A DNA stretch of 64,000 nt. It comes from Tetradesmus obliquus (lineage: Eukaryota; Chlorophyta; Chlorophyceae; Sphaeropleales; Scenedesmaceae). Both the position numbers and the translations under genes were made by a program. The stretch spans positions 1,212,501 through 1,276,500 of the forward strand of contig CP126192.1 in assembly GCA_030272155.1 (NCBI GenBank), read 5' to 3'. Shown one piece after another: positions 21,180 through 35,714 of this stretch (position 1 is its first letter; every line of letters starts with the position of its first letter). The notes below the pieces were generated by a model. It did no database searches. It saw only the letters and a program-made list of their open reading frames with translations, and had not been told where the DNA came from.

Positions 21180-23975
21180 TCAGTCTGTTGCGTACTCGCC
21201 ACCCCAGTCCAGCAGCATCGTCACGACAGTGATGTTGTCGTGGCTGCCAGCCTCCATGGCTGCGGTCATGATGGCCATGGCAGCAGCCTTGGCCAGTGCG
21301 CTGCCGCTGTTGGTGCAGTTCTGGGTCTGCAGCACAGCGGCAAAGCAGACAGCAGCAGCAGCAGGTGCAGATGTGTCAGGCTCACTGCACCAACGAGCTG
21401 TTACGCACGAGCGTATAAAACGTGCAGTTGACTGCTGCGTACACAAACACACTACAACGCTGTCAAATCCGCCAAGACGCCGCATGCGCAGCAGCACCTC
21501 ATTGCACTCTGTCCTGCGACCTTCAAAACGGCTGCTAAGGCATTAGCCGCTACAACAGGAAGAACTGATGAGCGCCGCCACCCTGCAGCCCCATCCTTGC
21601 GCTTGCTCTTAGCACACAGCACTGCTGCCAGCACCAGCCAGCCCAGAAGCCCACGCCCCGCCAGGCCACCCAGCCGCACCTGCTCCAGCGCGCGCATGGC
21701 CACGCCCAGCATGTCGTCGTCAGGCAGCACGTCCGTGACGCCGTCGCTGGTGAGCACCACCAGCCTGTCGCTGGGTGCCAGCTCCTGCTGCGTGACGTGC
21801 GGCTCCGCGCTCAGCAGCGCCTGCGGGTGCTTGAACGCAAAGTCGCCCAGCGACCTGGACCAGCAGCAGCGGCAGCAGCGGCATGACTCCGTGTTACACA
21901 TCAGTACGCCCATCATAGCACAAGCAACGGAGCCAAGCAAAGTGAGCAAAGCTCCTGCTCACGCTAGCAGGCGGCTGACGCAGGCTGGCGCGCTGCCTGC
22001 CCCCCTCACCGCGTGACCATGCTGCCCTTGAAGCGCGTCTGGTTGCTGGTGCCCATCACGCGCGGCACCGCGCCGGGCTTGAACGCCACCAGCCGCCCGC
22101 CCGCCTCCAGCACACGCTCCGCCTCCGCAGCGTTGTCCAGCCGGTGCTCCACGCTCAGCCGCTGACCGCTGCCGCCGCGCGCCAGCAGCGCGATGCTGTC
22201 GCCTGCAGCAGGAGGTGGCAGCAGCAGCAGCAGCAGCAGCACTATGTCAGCTGCTTTGAGAGAGCCGACAACTGGCAGTCAGGCGCTTGCTATGCTCAAG
22301 TCATGGCAGCAGGCAGACGTATGCTTTAGAAACTGTTTATCTCCTGCAAGCACCCGCAGCAGCGCGCCGCTGCGCCCCCGGCCGTACCTGCGTTGGCCAC
22401 GATGAGGTGCTGCCCGCTGACCAGCCCCACCACTGCGGTGCTGCCGCTGTCGTCCCAGCCGTGCTCCGTGAGCGAGGGGTCGCAGCGCGCATCAGCCCAC
22501 CAGCGGTCAAACCAGGTGAAGCTGGCAGCCAGCGCGCTGCAGGGGTTAAGCAGCCCGCGGCCGGGCACGCGCGGGCCGCCTGCAGCAGCAGCAACGCCCA
22601 GACGGCGGTGAGGCAGCAAGGAGAGCGTCAGTTGGCTGGTGGTGGTGAGTGTGCATCTAACACATGCTAGACATGTACCTCACACTGCGACAGCATCCCA
22701 TGCATGCAGCGAGACAGCACAGCTCGACACATTGCAGCAGAGCCACCAGCACATGCGGGTGATTGCAGCCAGCCTAAGTTTGTGTGCCATGGGCCGCACA
22801 GCCTGCCGCGCGCGCACCTTGCGCCCTGTTGGGCCTGCCGCTGAGCGCCTCATGCAGCAGGTGCGGGATGTGCTGCGCAGCGTAGGCAGCCGTGGCGTAG
22901 CCCGCATGCCCGTCAAACACGCCGCCCACAGACACCTGCTGCTGCAGGCCCACGGCCCCCTGCGCCTGGCTGACGCCCCGGCTGGGGTCCAGCGCCGCCA
23001 GCACATGCCTGTCCTCCATGGCTGCCTTGCGGCCGCGTGTCTGTAGCAGCAGCAGCAGCAGCAGTGGCAACAGAGTGCCAGCACAGCGTCAGTGCTGGTT
23101 GAACGCTCAGCTGACAATGCATCGCAGTATGGGTTGGTGTGTTTACATGATAGGCAATCCTTTAATGTTGCAAGCCAGCTGCTGTAGCAACCTGCGAAGC
23201 AATCCAGGTGTGCTGTGCTATGCAACTGTTGTCAGCAAAGAACAGGCTGCTGAAGCTCAGGCTGCTGCAGCAGCTGTGCCCCCTTGTTAGCCCTACTGAT
23301 GCCACTCACCGCCGCTGCTGCCATGAACACGCGCTGCAGCTGAGTCGGCGTGCTTGCTATGCTGTTGTCTGAGCCATTGTGTGACGCCTCAGCCGTGCCA
23401 TTGGTGTCGGGCACCCATAGCTGCTTGTGCGGCAGCCACACCCGACTGCAAGGCTGGCAGTCGGACTGTGCTGCTGGATGCTGCTGCTGTTGCTGCTGCT
23501 GCTGCTCCTGATGCTGCTGCATGGACCTGCTTAAGCTGCCATCTAAACTGCTGCTTGTTTTGGTTGTGGCTGCGGCTGCAGCCCCTGTGACTGGAATTAT
23601 GTTGTTGCCCGTGGCTACGTCAGCACCATTAATACTCCTGCTGTAAGGATGTGCTGCAGGCTGCTGCGCCCAGCTGGCGGCCGTGTCCCGCCCATTGCTG
23701 TGCAAGCTGGTGGGTGCTGCAGGTGCCGCTAGAGCGCCTGCGTCCCGCTGCTGCACTGGCACGGGAGCAGCCAGCTCTGGGCTGGCAGTCACCATGCATG
23801 CATCCCGGCTGCTGTGCATGCCCAATGAGCGGTGCACTGCCCTTGTGACTGTGCTTGGCTTGTGCAAGCCATGTGACCTTTGCAGGAAACTGCTGTCAAG
23901 CTGCTGCTGCTGCTGGGTGCGCAAGTGCCCTGTGCAGTTGCTAAAAACTGTGCATTTGCCATACGATAGATGCAT
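21180..23975 (-). CDS. PP2C-type (PPM) serine/threonine protein phosphatase
   Basis: Metal-dependent phosphatase that removes phosphate from Ser/Thr; cytosolic or nuclear, substrate unknown. Minus-strand exons: 23975-23310, 23040-22818, 22579-22388, 22202-22010, 21854-21680, 21326-21180. All phases close, giving 531 aa. The first 222 residues are a Gln/Ser/Ala-rich extension with no domain seen. The catalytic domain follows with every PP2C motif: RKAAMEDRH near residue 230, VFDGHAG near 263, DDSGSTAVVG near 340, VANAGDSIALLARGG across the 22388/22202 junction, TSDGVTDVL near 460, and GSHDNITVVTML near 510. The metal-binding aspartates (MED, DGH, SDG, HDN) are intact, so it should be active. 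DGHGG is DGHAG here, a common variant. The start is the first in-frame Met; an internal Met is possible. Confidence 0.93.
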
Positions 23976-26754
23976 TGTAAGCTCCGGGTGCCAGCCTTGC
24001 GACTAGACCTACATCAACCAGCCTATGCGTCAGTCGTGGACATACGGCAGCAGAAGGCGCCCGCCGAAGCTACCGCTGCACAGCATTTCTGCACAACTGA
24101 TGGTTTCGAAGGACACACGTTCGCATGCTCCGGGCCGGCTGGCTGGCTGTGCCAGCGCTTGACAGGTCACACGGGGCTCACCTGCACCAGGCAGCTGCAT
24201 CCCATTGTTGCACTGACTATAAAATGTCGAGATCAACAACAGCACTATGCTGTCAAAATGTGTCCACGTGGACTGCAGTGTTGGGTTCCCGACCCTTTCG
24301 CGTGAAAAGTACGAGGCCAATGCCAAAAATCTCGACAAGAACTGTTAATGAAGCAATTAATGAACAGGTTCTTAGTCTTACGGGCGCTTTCGGACGTACT
24401 TGTCAGGTCAAGGGGCGGTACCCAAGGCATGACAGTGTCCCCATCAGCAGGGCGTTGGCGGTCATAACTCGTAAGCCCCGTGCATCCTCTGCTGAGTATC
24501 AAGCACGGAGTTATGGTATGATTGAGAGACACGAGCGTAAATAACTGGATGCTGTGCCTCCTGAAAGCCCAGTAGGGGTCTCCCAGGCCTGAAAAGCAGC
24601 CAAGTGCACAGTCAGACAGTGTCTATGCCTGCCTGCCCTTCAAGGCTTGTTCGTGGAGCCTTAACGCGTGTGTAACAAAGGTTGGTTCATCAGATTGACG
24701 TTGGTTCATGAATCCCCCATGCATTTATCCTTAGAAATACGTTTGTTCACTGTACATGTGCATGCATTCGAAGCATTTTGAATTTGCCAAAACTCTGTAA
24801 TGGCGCAGGTTTCAGGATTAAATGACTACACTCTATCAACATCTGCTGTTGAAGAAAGCATTTTTAATGATCTACTGTAAAAATCACCAATTGGTGTTTG
24901 TGAACTTCAGCAATGGCAGGGGTGGCCAGCCTGTTCTCAGGAGGCCTCTGACAGCCTGCAAGTAGGGCACTGCACATTGCACCAATGTTCACATTTTCAT
25001 GTTAAAAGCAGGTAAAGAAAGAGTTCAGTAAGATTTTCTACTAAATATAGTCTTGCCACTGCAAGAGCATCCTGTTTGCTGTCCACAGTGACAGGAGGCG
25101 TGTTTGTTGTGGTCATAATCATGCCGCATGACCTGCACATCAATCAATAAAACAATTAACTTCACGTTTTCCTTGTGTTATTGTCTTGTCTTTTGAGCTG
25201 TGCATGGCACAATAACTATTATGTATTTTGAAAACTGCTGACGGACACGGTTGTCCATAAAATCAAGTTCACGCATTGCATGCACAGCTGCTTCTGCTGC
25301 ATACCACTGCTGAAACCTAGCTTTCACACAGCAGCGCTGCTGTTTCATTCCGCACACCCGCCACCTTGTCGGGTTGCAGGCTGCAGATGCCTTGATACAT
25401 TTGCTAGGTGCTGGCTCTGCCTTTTCTGCTATCGAAGCACAGCCCACATGCTGCAGATGCCAGTGTATATTAGACACATGCCTGTTCAGCTGTGACACTG
25501 CGCGCGGTTCTCTTAGCACCCACCCAGCAGGGAGCCAAGGCTGACACAGGCAGGCCTGCCGTGCAAATCATACCGGTCACCCAGTGTCCTGAACTCTTGC
25601 ACTACCATTGGAGACATCTGTCTGTCACTTTGCTGCGACGAGTCCTGGCCCCGACAGCCTCATGTTCACCAGCCTGCTGAATGAGCAGGCCTCAAACAGC
25701 AGATTGCAGTTGTCAGCACGCCGTGACGTTTGAGAGCAGGTGACAAATGCTCAGCATTAGTTGATGTCTGTGGGTCGCAAGCACACCGGCTCCAGGGTTT
25801 GTTCAACAGCGGGGCCTGACAGCTCTCAGGCCAGGCTTTTGTAGAACCAGGCGAGCGCCGGCTTGGCAGATTTAGCACTGAACAGCTGTACATGTGGAGC
25901 CTAACTTACTCAACTGGGTTGGGTTGTGGAAAACCCACACAGCTGAGGAGCGCCTCGCCTCCCTTCAAGGCTTGCGTAAGAAAGCTTGGACTGTTGTGCT
26001 TGAAGCCGACAGCACAGAAGGACAGACAGCTGATTGGCAACAGATGTGAAATCCTCGAGATGTTGTTCCCTAGTTGCGTGAGCAGTAGGCTAGGGACTTC
26101 CTGCTGTGATGCTCCACCAAAGCGTGTGTGCAAGCACAACTGGCAATCAGTGCGGTTCTGTCAGTAACTGGGCTCAGCGTGGCAGGGGTCATTGTCAGGG
26201 CACACACACCTCAAGACAACAACTTTCTTGCGGTTTGCCGAGTATGCATGATATATTGAGCAAGCATTTTTGCTGCACCTTTCCTGAAGTTCAGTCTGTC
26301 ATTGGACAGCAGCTCACTGCAGCAGCTGAGCTGAACACAGTCAAACGGCATACGTGAGGTTTGGTATCCGCTAGTTGATCACGTTGTGTGCCCGGGCGTT
26401 TCGATCTCGGGGGCGGGCAGTTGCTGCAAGGGACGTTGCACCAAGGCTAATGTCGTGACGCCCCTGTGCTGACCACTGTTCGAAGCAAGTGATCAGGGAA
26501 GTTATGGCCGGCTTTCACGACCCCCTCTCGTTTGGGGCACCAACAGAGGCGAGTGCAGCAGATCAAGAACAGTGCTGTCAAGAACCCCTGAACAGCAAGA
26601 GGTAGAAGCTGTGCATGCATAACTGCTTTATGAGCACACATGATGCACTTTGCACACAGCTCTTGTTAGCACGTCTCGTCACATGCTACCCTATAAGTTA
26701 GCCTTGGTCGTGGCTTCCCGCCCACATCTGCTGCATGCGCTCCTGTGCTTGCAG
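23976..26754. other. 2.8 kb divergent spacer
   Basis: No supported gene. It lies upstream of both PP2C (-) and SNX2 (+), so it holds both promoters and the missing first exon of SNX2. The part 24600-25250 is clearly more AT-rich than its surroundings. A minus-strand frame at 25178-25519 has a plausible composition (KARFQQWYAAEAAVHAMREL) but no family, start or splice support. An ATG at 26504 opens MAGFHDPLSFGAPTEASAAD, which looks like an acidic N-terminus, but it does not join the next exon in phase. Confidence 0.35.
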
Positions 26755-29700
26755 GACTTGGAGGACCTCACACAGCAGCTGGATGCTACACTAGGCAGCG
26801 TGCAGCCATCAGCAGGCAGCTATACTTTGGGTGATGACCCACTGTCAAGCAGCGCCCAATTGGCAGGGCCAAGCGAACATGACATGTCATACCCAACCTA
26901 CGGCCAGCTGGTCACCCCAACTAGGGACTTGCAACACCAGCAGCAGGCAGCAGCAGCAGGACAGGTAGCAGGAGGCAGTGCAGTATCAACAGAGGGGCCA
27001 GCTGAAACAGCTACACCTGCTGTGAGCAACAGCACCGTCGCTGATAGCAGCAGCAACCCACTAGATGCGCAGCAGCAGGGGCGCCAAGCAGCAGCTGCAG
27101 AGCCGCATGCCGCTGCAGCAGTCTACAGCGCTCCACCTGAGCCGCAGGACAGCATGGCAAGCATCCCCAGCCCGCACGCGCCGCAGCAGCCCAGCGTTGA
27201 GCTGCCGCTGGTTGTCAGCGTGAGTGACCCGCTGCGCAGGGAGGCGCCCGGCATGCTGGGCATGAAAGGTGGGCGGCGCGGCCGGAGCTGCTGCATGCGG
27301 GGCTTGCGCAAGCTGCTGTGTGAATGTATAGCTGGGCACCCTGCAGCTCACAGCAATGCATGCTGGGGGGAGGGCGTGAAGAGCTATGGCGTGCTGCCAG
27401 TGATTGCTGTGTTGGAATATCCGTATATTCTGCGCTGTATTGCGTTGGCAAAGCAGCCAGGAGTGTTCAGCACTGCATCAGGCCTCTGGGGGCCTGGCCT
27501 GACGCGCTCACGCCAGTGCCTGCCTGTGCTGCCGCGCTGCTGCTTTGTGCCGTCAGCCTCGCACATCGAGTACCTGGTCAGCAGCCGCAGCAGCCTGCCG
27601 GGCTGGTCACAGCCTGAGGTGTCGGTGCGGCGCCGGTTCAACGACTTTGTTGGGCTGGCGGAGCTGCTCAAGGTGACGCGGCGGCAGCAGCAGAGCCAGC
27701 ATCTGATACCTGTACAACTGCCTGGCAGCAGGGTGCTGCAGGCTCTGATGGTGACCAGCGAGCTGCTCAACCGCTATTCAGTGCACACATGTGTGCAGAC
27801 CGATAAGCCAGCAAGTTAGCTGTGGCAGCTGGTATTCATCTGCTCGGCACCAGCTGCGTTGCAGCATTGTATGCTTATGTGGCTGATCTCGCTGCTGGTG
27901 CACAGGCCTGGGGCAACACTGCCTGCAGTTTGCTTACTGCCGTTCCTTTTGTATGCCTGCTGTTGCGCGGCTCTGCACGCTGCTGCTGCTGCTGCAGGCC
28001 CAGTTCCGCGGCTACTTTGTGCCGCCGCGGCCGGAGAAGAACGCGGTGGAGGGCCAGCGCATGAGCGATGCGTTCGTGGAGGAGCGGCGCGCGGGGCTGC
28101 AGAAGTACCTGCAGCGGCTGGCAGCACACCCGGCCATCGGCCGCAGCGAGGTGCGCGGCAGCTCGGGGCACACGGGCTCGCATGGGCTCGCAGCAGTGAC
28201 ATGTGATGGTTTGTGTAGCTTCTGAACCTGGGCAATGCAGCAGTAGCGGCTGTGCACGATAAAGACTGTGCACATTATGGCAATAAGTTTTTCAGTGCCT
28301 GCTTGGTGTGTAAAAACCAGATGCAACACATGTATGGCTGATGCGCGACAGTTGGTAGGTGAGCAGTTGTGTTCTGGTGCCTGATCTTGATACAAAGCGT
28401 GTCACGCCGCTGCCCTGCAGGCGCTGCAGGTGTTCCTGGAGGCGCCTGGCGACCTGGGCAGCAACATGCGCTGGTCCGGCATGCTGCCTGCCAGCGCCAG
28501 CGTGCTGGAGGGCGCGGGCAAGTTCAGCATGCAGCTCATCGGCCGTGAGTCACGGGTGAGGCGGCAGCGCACGCGGCAGCAGCAGCAGCAGGTGCCACAC
28601 TGCAGCGTGTGTCAGATGCTGGGATCAAACAGTGCCAAGTTGGTTAGTTGTCAGCACATCAGGTTTGTGGCAGCCCTGCAGGCAGCCGTACAAGCACGCA
28701 TCAGCGCATCTCATGCTTGGTGGGTTGGCCATGCTGTCAGGGCGGGCTCAACCACCTCAAGCAGTGGTTGCTGACCGCTGGCTCGGTCGCAGGTGGTCGA
28801 CCCAGTGGCGGCAGCGCAGCCGGCGGCACGCAGCAAGGACCTCATGCGCGCCATGAAGGAGGCGGCGCAGGGCATAGGCATGCGCGGCGGCAGGGAGGTG
28901 CGCAGCAGCGGCAGCAGCCTGCTTGCAGCAGGGCGCGCCGTGGCAGCATGCGGTGCTCTGCTGGGCTTGTTGCAGCTGGCTATGCCGCTTCTATTCAAGC
29001 CCTCCGTGCTGTAGTGCACTGCGCACTACTGTGTACAATGCAGCACGGCAAACATCCTGAACTGTGGCCACGGATCCTGATGCCCACCAGCCTGCTTGTG
29101 GGCTTGCACATGAACACTGCAATCATTGGCTGCTGCTGTCATCGTGGGCTGACATGCTGAGCTCAATTCCGTGCTGCCTTCAGCGTGCTGCCTGCTGTCG
29201 CTGCCTGCTGTCGCTGCCTGCTGTCGCTGCCTGCTGTCGCTGCCTGCTGCTGCTGCAGGTGCCGCTGGAGGAGCTGGACCTGCGGCGGCTGCGCGAGGCT
29301 GCGGAGGAGATGCGCGAGCAGCTCAGCCTCACCAGCAAGGCGGTGAGAGGCCACGCAGGGACAGGGGCCACGTGCTGATGCCTGCAGCATGGCATGCAGC
29401 GTCAGCTGCTGCGTCTGTCGGTGTCGCAGTAACCCCTCTATGTTGGCGCTGTGTGCATAGCTGGTGGGCCATCCCTCTGATAGATTGCGTCAGAGCCGTA
29501 CAGCAACAGCACGCGTGACGGCAGCAGCAGCGGCAGCAGCAGCAGCATCATTATCACATGTTACGCATGCTTGCTCAGCCTGGTGGCTGCTGCTGCCGCT
29601 GCTGCTGCGCTGCAGGCTGAGAAGCTGGTGGGGCGGCTGGACCAGCTGGGGGCCACAGCAGGGGACCTGGGCCTGAGCATGTTCAAGGTGGCCAAGTTCG

Positions 29701-30999
29701 AGGTGCGGCCGGGGAGTGGGGTGCAGGGATGCGGTGCATGGTTGTTGTGCTGATCGTGGCTTGTGGAGGGCGCCGCTGTGTGCTGTGCTGCTACTGCAGC
29801 ATGTACATGTCATGTTATCACGATTTGACTGTGTGAGGTGGGTGATAGTTTAGCACCTAGTGCAGCGGAGGCCGTAGCTGTGTTGTGTGTGCTGCTGTGC
29901 TACCAGGTAAGCGCTGACGTGGTGGCTGCTTGTGTGCCTATTCCGCGGTGTCCAAAGTAAGGCACCAGCGGCTGGTTGTGTTGCTGCCACGTGCTGCCTG
30001 CAGGAGGCTGAGGGCGGCGCACTGGCTAGCTACACCGGCACGCTGCGCTACAGCAGCGGGCTCATCGCGGACCAGAAGCGCACCGCTGCCGCGCTCGTGC
30101 GCGTCAGCAAGATGATGGGCAAGGTGCGGCAGGCGCCAGCCGGCATGGGCAGCACAGCACGCCTGCAGCAACGCAGCAGCATGTTGCTAGCGGGCGAAGT
30201 TGTTGGCTGACTGATGGCTGGTCTTGCCATGCCTTTCAATGCATGTGCCAGCTTGCAGTCAAGCAGCAGTTGTTAACACAAGTGTCTCAGCCAGCTTGAC
30301 GCATCTGGCCTGCTGTTGTGCGCGCGGCTGCTGTGTGCAGGTGACTGGGCGTGTGGCGCAGGAGCTGGGCACACTGCACGACAACCTGGCGGCAGTGCCG
30401 GTGAGCAGTGCTGCCTGTAGTTCAGGAGCTTGAAGCGCATGCATCTTGCTCTTTGGGAGCTCAATGCTGAGTATGTGAATATGCTTGGCTGGTTGCTAAG
30501 GGGATTGCTGTGGGCACATTGGATGGTAATCACTTATGCATAGTTGTGTGCTGTTGAAGTGCGCGTGTGCATCACACAAGCAAGGACCACCCTGCAGAGA
30601 GGTTGACGTGCTGCATCTGTTGCGCCTGGTGCAGCATGTTGTCACATCTGACATGAGCACGCTATCATGCCTCCTGTGCTGCAGGCTGCTGTGCGCGGCT
30701 ACATGTCGCGTGAGCACCAGATGCTGACATGGCACACACTGGAGGGCGACCTGGAGGCCAAGCAGAAGGCGCTGGCAGAGATGGACAAGAGCAAGGTGAG
30801 GGCTGCTGCGTACAGCATGCTGGTCTTGTGCAGCGGGCCTGTGCTGGCATGCAGGGATCGCCCTAGACTTGCACCTGCCGCTGCAGAGCTATGCCTGCAT
30901 TCCGTGGCGGTGCTTGTGCTGTCTACTGTGTGCATGGCGCTGCATTGCTTCATCTCATGTGCTTCTGAGCACAAATTTCGCCATGATTGCCTGCTCCTT

Positions 31000-31039
<40 letters not shown>

Positions 31040-31892
31040 GCCCCTCACGCACCAGGTGAAGCGCGTGGATGAGCTGCGTGGTGACGTCGCGCGCCTGGAG
31101 CTGTCTGTTGGCGCGGCGCGGGCCGAGTACGACAAGATCAAGGCCGCCAACGTGGCGGAAACGGCGCGCTTCGCGGCGGAGCGCCGGGCCGAGTACAGCG
31201 CCATGCTGGAGAACTTCACGGCGACACAGGTGGGCTGCATTGAGCGGTGCTGTGTGTGCTGCATGCGCCTGCTGCTGTCCGCGTTGTGCACTGCTTAGTG
31301 TAGTAGCCTGCATGCTGATGGCTGCAGGCCCCTGCTGCAGCGCGGCAACTTGTCATGCATGATCAGTCAGCTGTGAGGTGACACTGGTGTAGCCTGCTAG
31401 CAACCCAATACCATGGTTTGTATCTTGTTGATGCACCCATGCTGGCTCAGCAAAACAGCTGCAACAGGTACCTGTCAGTGCTGTTGCTCCCACAAATCTT
31501 GAAGGAGAGACTGAGAGATCTCACAATCACGGTCAACCCTCTTGGATGCAATGACTTAAACCAACACCATTGATGGCGCTTTGATGACTGCTGGACCTCA
31601 GAGAGAGAGGCTGAGTGCTGAATCGATATTGGTATTGCAGTGCATGCACCATCTGTTGTAGGGTTACCGTTCGCCGAATATGCGCTGCCAGTTGGCTCAA
31701 CATGGCGCCGCGTCTGCTGTTGTCTTTGCTTGACTTTGCGTGCAGGTCGCTGCTGCTGAGCGGACTGCAGAGGTGTGGGTGCAGCTGGCGGCAGAGCTAG
31801 GGGCCAGCCCAGAACAGCTAGCAGCCGTGCGGGCAGACACAGGCAGCAGCAGTGACTTGCTGCAAACAGCAGCACAACCGCCACTGCTGTAA
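26755..31892 (+). CDS. SNX2: Sorting nexin 2-type PX-BAR protein (retromer-associated)
   Basis: Plant SNX1/SNX2 proteins bind PI3P through PX, dimerise through BAR, and work with retromer in endosomal sorting. Exons: 26755-27268, 27557-27672, 27998-28150, 28421-28555, 28793-28897, 29259-29342, 29616-29702, 30004-30123, 30341-30400, 30685-30795, 31056-31229, 31746-31892. Phases all close; about 601 aa are modelled. Order: a Gln/Ala-rich acidic N-terminus; PX from VVSVSDPLRREAPG through VSVRRRFNDFVGLAELLK (the RRRF phosphoinositide-binding motif), FRGYFVPPRPEKN and QKYLQRLAAHP to LQVFLEAPGDLG; then a coiled-coil BAR region (LREAAEEMREQL; GRLDQLGATAGDLGLSMFK; LARLE-type helices; ARFAAERRAEYSAML). 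It ends at TAA 31890-31892. The 5' end is unresolved: an upstream exon with the start codon is needed, because the frame reads back past 26755 without a convincing Met. Confidence 0.93.
29187..29258 (+). repeat. 13-bp minisatellite forming an intron's polypyrimidine tract
   Basis: About five head-to-tail copies of GCTGCCTGCTGTC run straight into the CTGCTGCTGCAG acceptor of the SNX2 exon at 29259. The repeat therefore supplies the pyrimidine tract of that 3' splice site. Confidence 0.9.
31001..31039 (+). repeat. (TGC)n trinucleotide repeat
   Basis: A perfect TGC run of thirteen units lies just upstream of the acceptor of the SNX2 exon at 31056. Confidence 0.9.
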
Positions 31893-33342
31893 CTGCAGTG
31901 ACATGTCGCCATCGACAAAAGGTAGACTCTGCTCGAACGCACTGGCGCTGAGTAGGTTCATGTAGCACAAGCAAGTAATCACTCTTGTGGGACTGTGGTG
32001 CATTGCACCAGCACTGGCATAGGTGATGTAGCACTGCTGTCGGCAGTGTGCTGTGTGACATGTGTCCGGTGAGCCAGGACTTCATTGCATACAGCTTGCT
32101 CTGATGCAGGTTGTGCACCTGCCATATGGTGCTTGGGCTGTTTTGGCTGTAGCACACCAATGCTGCTGCATGATCATCATGCAGAGGATGATCCTTTGAT
32201 TCAGCAGCGTTCTGCAGTTGCAAACACATAACCGCGTAGAGCTTTTGATGTGAAAAGACTCAGATTCATGCATTCTGACACCGCACCACCTGCCACCAGT
32301 GCTGCATGCCATGCATTGCACTGCAAGCTCAGCTTGAGGAGGCTCTTCGTAGCGTGCAGTGCATCTGCGTCTTGCTGGGCGTGTATGCTTGTTGTTGCTG
32401 CATGTCCAAGGCGGCTCGTTGGCTTGGTTCAGCAGCTATGTTTGTCGTCACATGCATGGTGCTGTGTACACCTTTGTTTAGCCGCTGCATAACAGCTGGC
32501 GCAAGTGGCTCACATACATGTGTGCTGCATGCCCAACATATCATTATATGTGCTTGCACGCAGGTGGTTTTGGTTGCCATCGCTCAAATGCTTGCAGAGT
32601 GCAGCACTCTAGCAGACGCAAGCAACCGCTTCAACACGCCCCTAATTATGCGGTGCTGATTAGCAATCATGATTGGCAACACGCTGCTGCAGCACATGCT
32701 CTGTAGTGCAAGGGTACAAAGAGGCAGTACATTGCTAAGCCTCTTTGGGATGCCTTGCCTCAGGTGTATTGAATTGCTGCTCTGTAAGCTTGGTATATGG
32801 TGAGCCTGAACCACTGCTGAAGTGAAGCAATGGGTGCATGCTGCTGCTGCAACTGCTGTTCAGACAGCATGCATTACCAATGTGCAACCCAACTCTGCGG
32901 CCTGGTTCAACAGGCAGCTAAGCGGTTGCGCCAAATATTCACTTGCTTACATTATTGCGTTCAATGAGGCACTGAGGGGCAGGGCAATGCAACACGCGTG
33001 AGTAAGTCAAACCACAGGCAGGCGCCAGCCAGTAAAGCCATCACCAGCCCCTGGTGACGTTTGATTAAATGATCGACTTGCTCAGAAGTTTAAAATCAGC
33101 AGCAGCTGGGCTGTTGAAGTTTCACAGAGTAAAAGCGGAGTCGACGGGTTTACGCTCCGCTGCTAAACCACTCCGGCACTTTTCAAACACGCGCCCTGTC
33201 GAGCACATAGCCCCTGCCCTGGCAGGTGCTCAGCATTCTCGGGTCGCTGGTCCTTACACCTGGCGTTCCTGGTTTACTGTGCTTACACACAAACGCTGCC
33301 TCGCAGCCCCTGCTTTTCGCAAGACCCTGAAAACAAGCAACA
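31893..33342. other. Spacer between SNX2 and alpha-tubulin
   Basis: No gene seen. A long minus-strand open frame over 31447-32229 is antisense to the last SNX2 exon and its 3' UTR and has no motif. The region just before 33343 is the tubulin promoter. It holds a 7-bp-arm inverted repeat, AGCGGAG / CTCCGCT, at about 33136-33163. No known tubulin promoter element could be assigned with confidence. Confidence 0.45.

Positions 33343-35714
<2,372 letters not shown>

Noticed and set aside
25178-25519. Minus-strand gene with KARFQQWYAAEAAVHAMREL
   Set aside because: The composition is plausible, but no start, splice context or family could be found, so it is mentioned only as part of the spacer.
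31447-32229. 260-aa minus-strand open frame
   Set aside because: It is antisense to the last SNX2 exon and its 3' UTR, has no motif, and owes its length to stop-poor GC-rich sequence.
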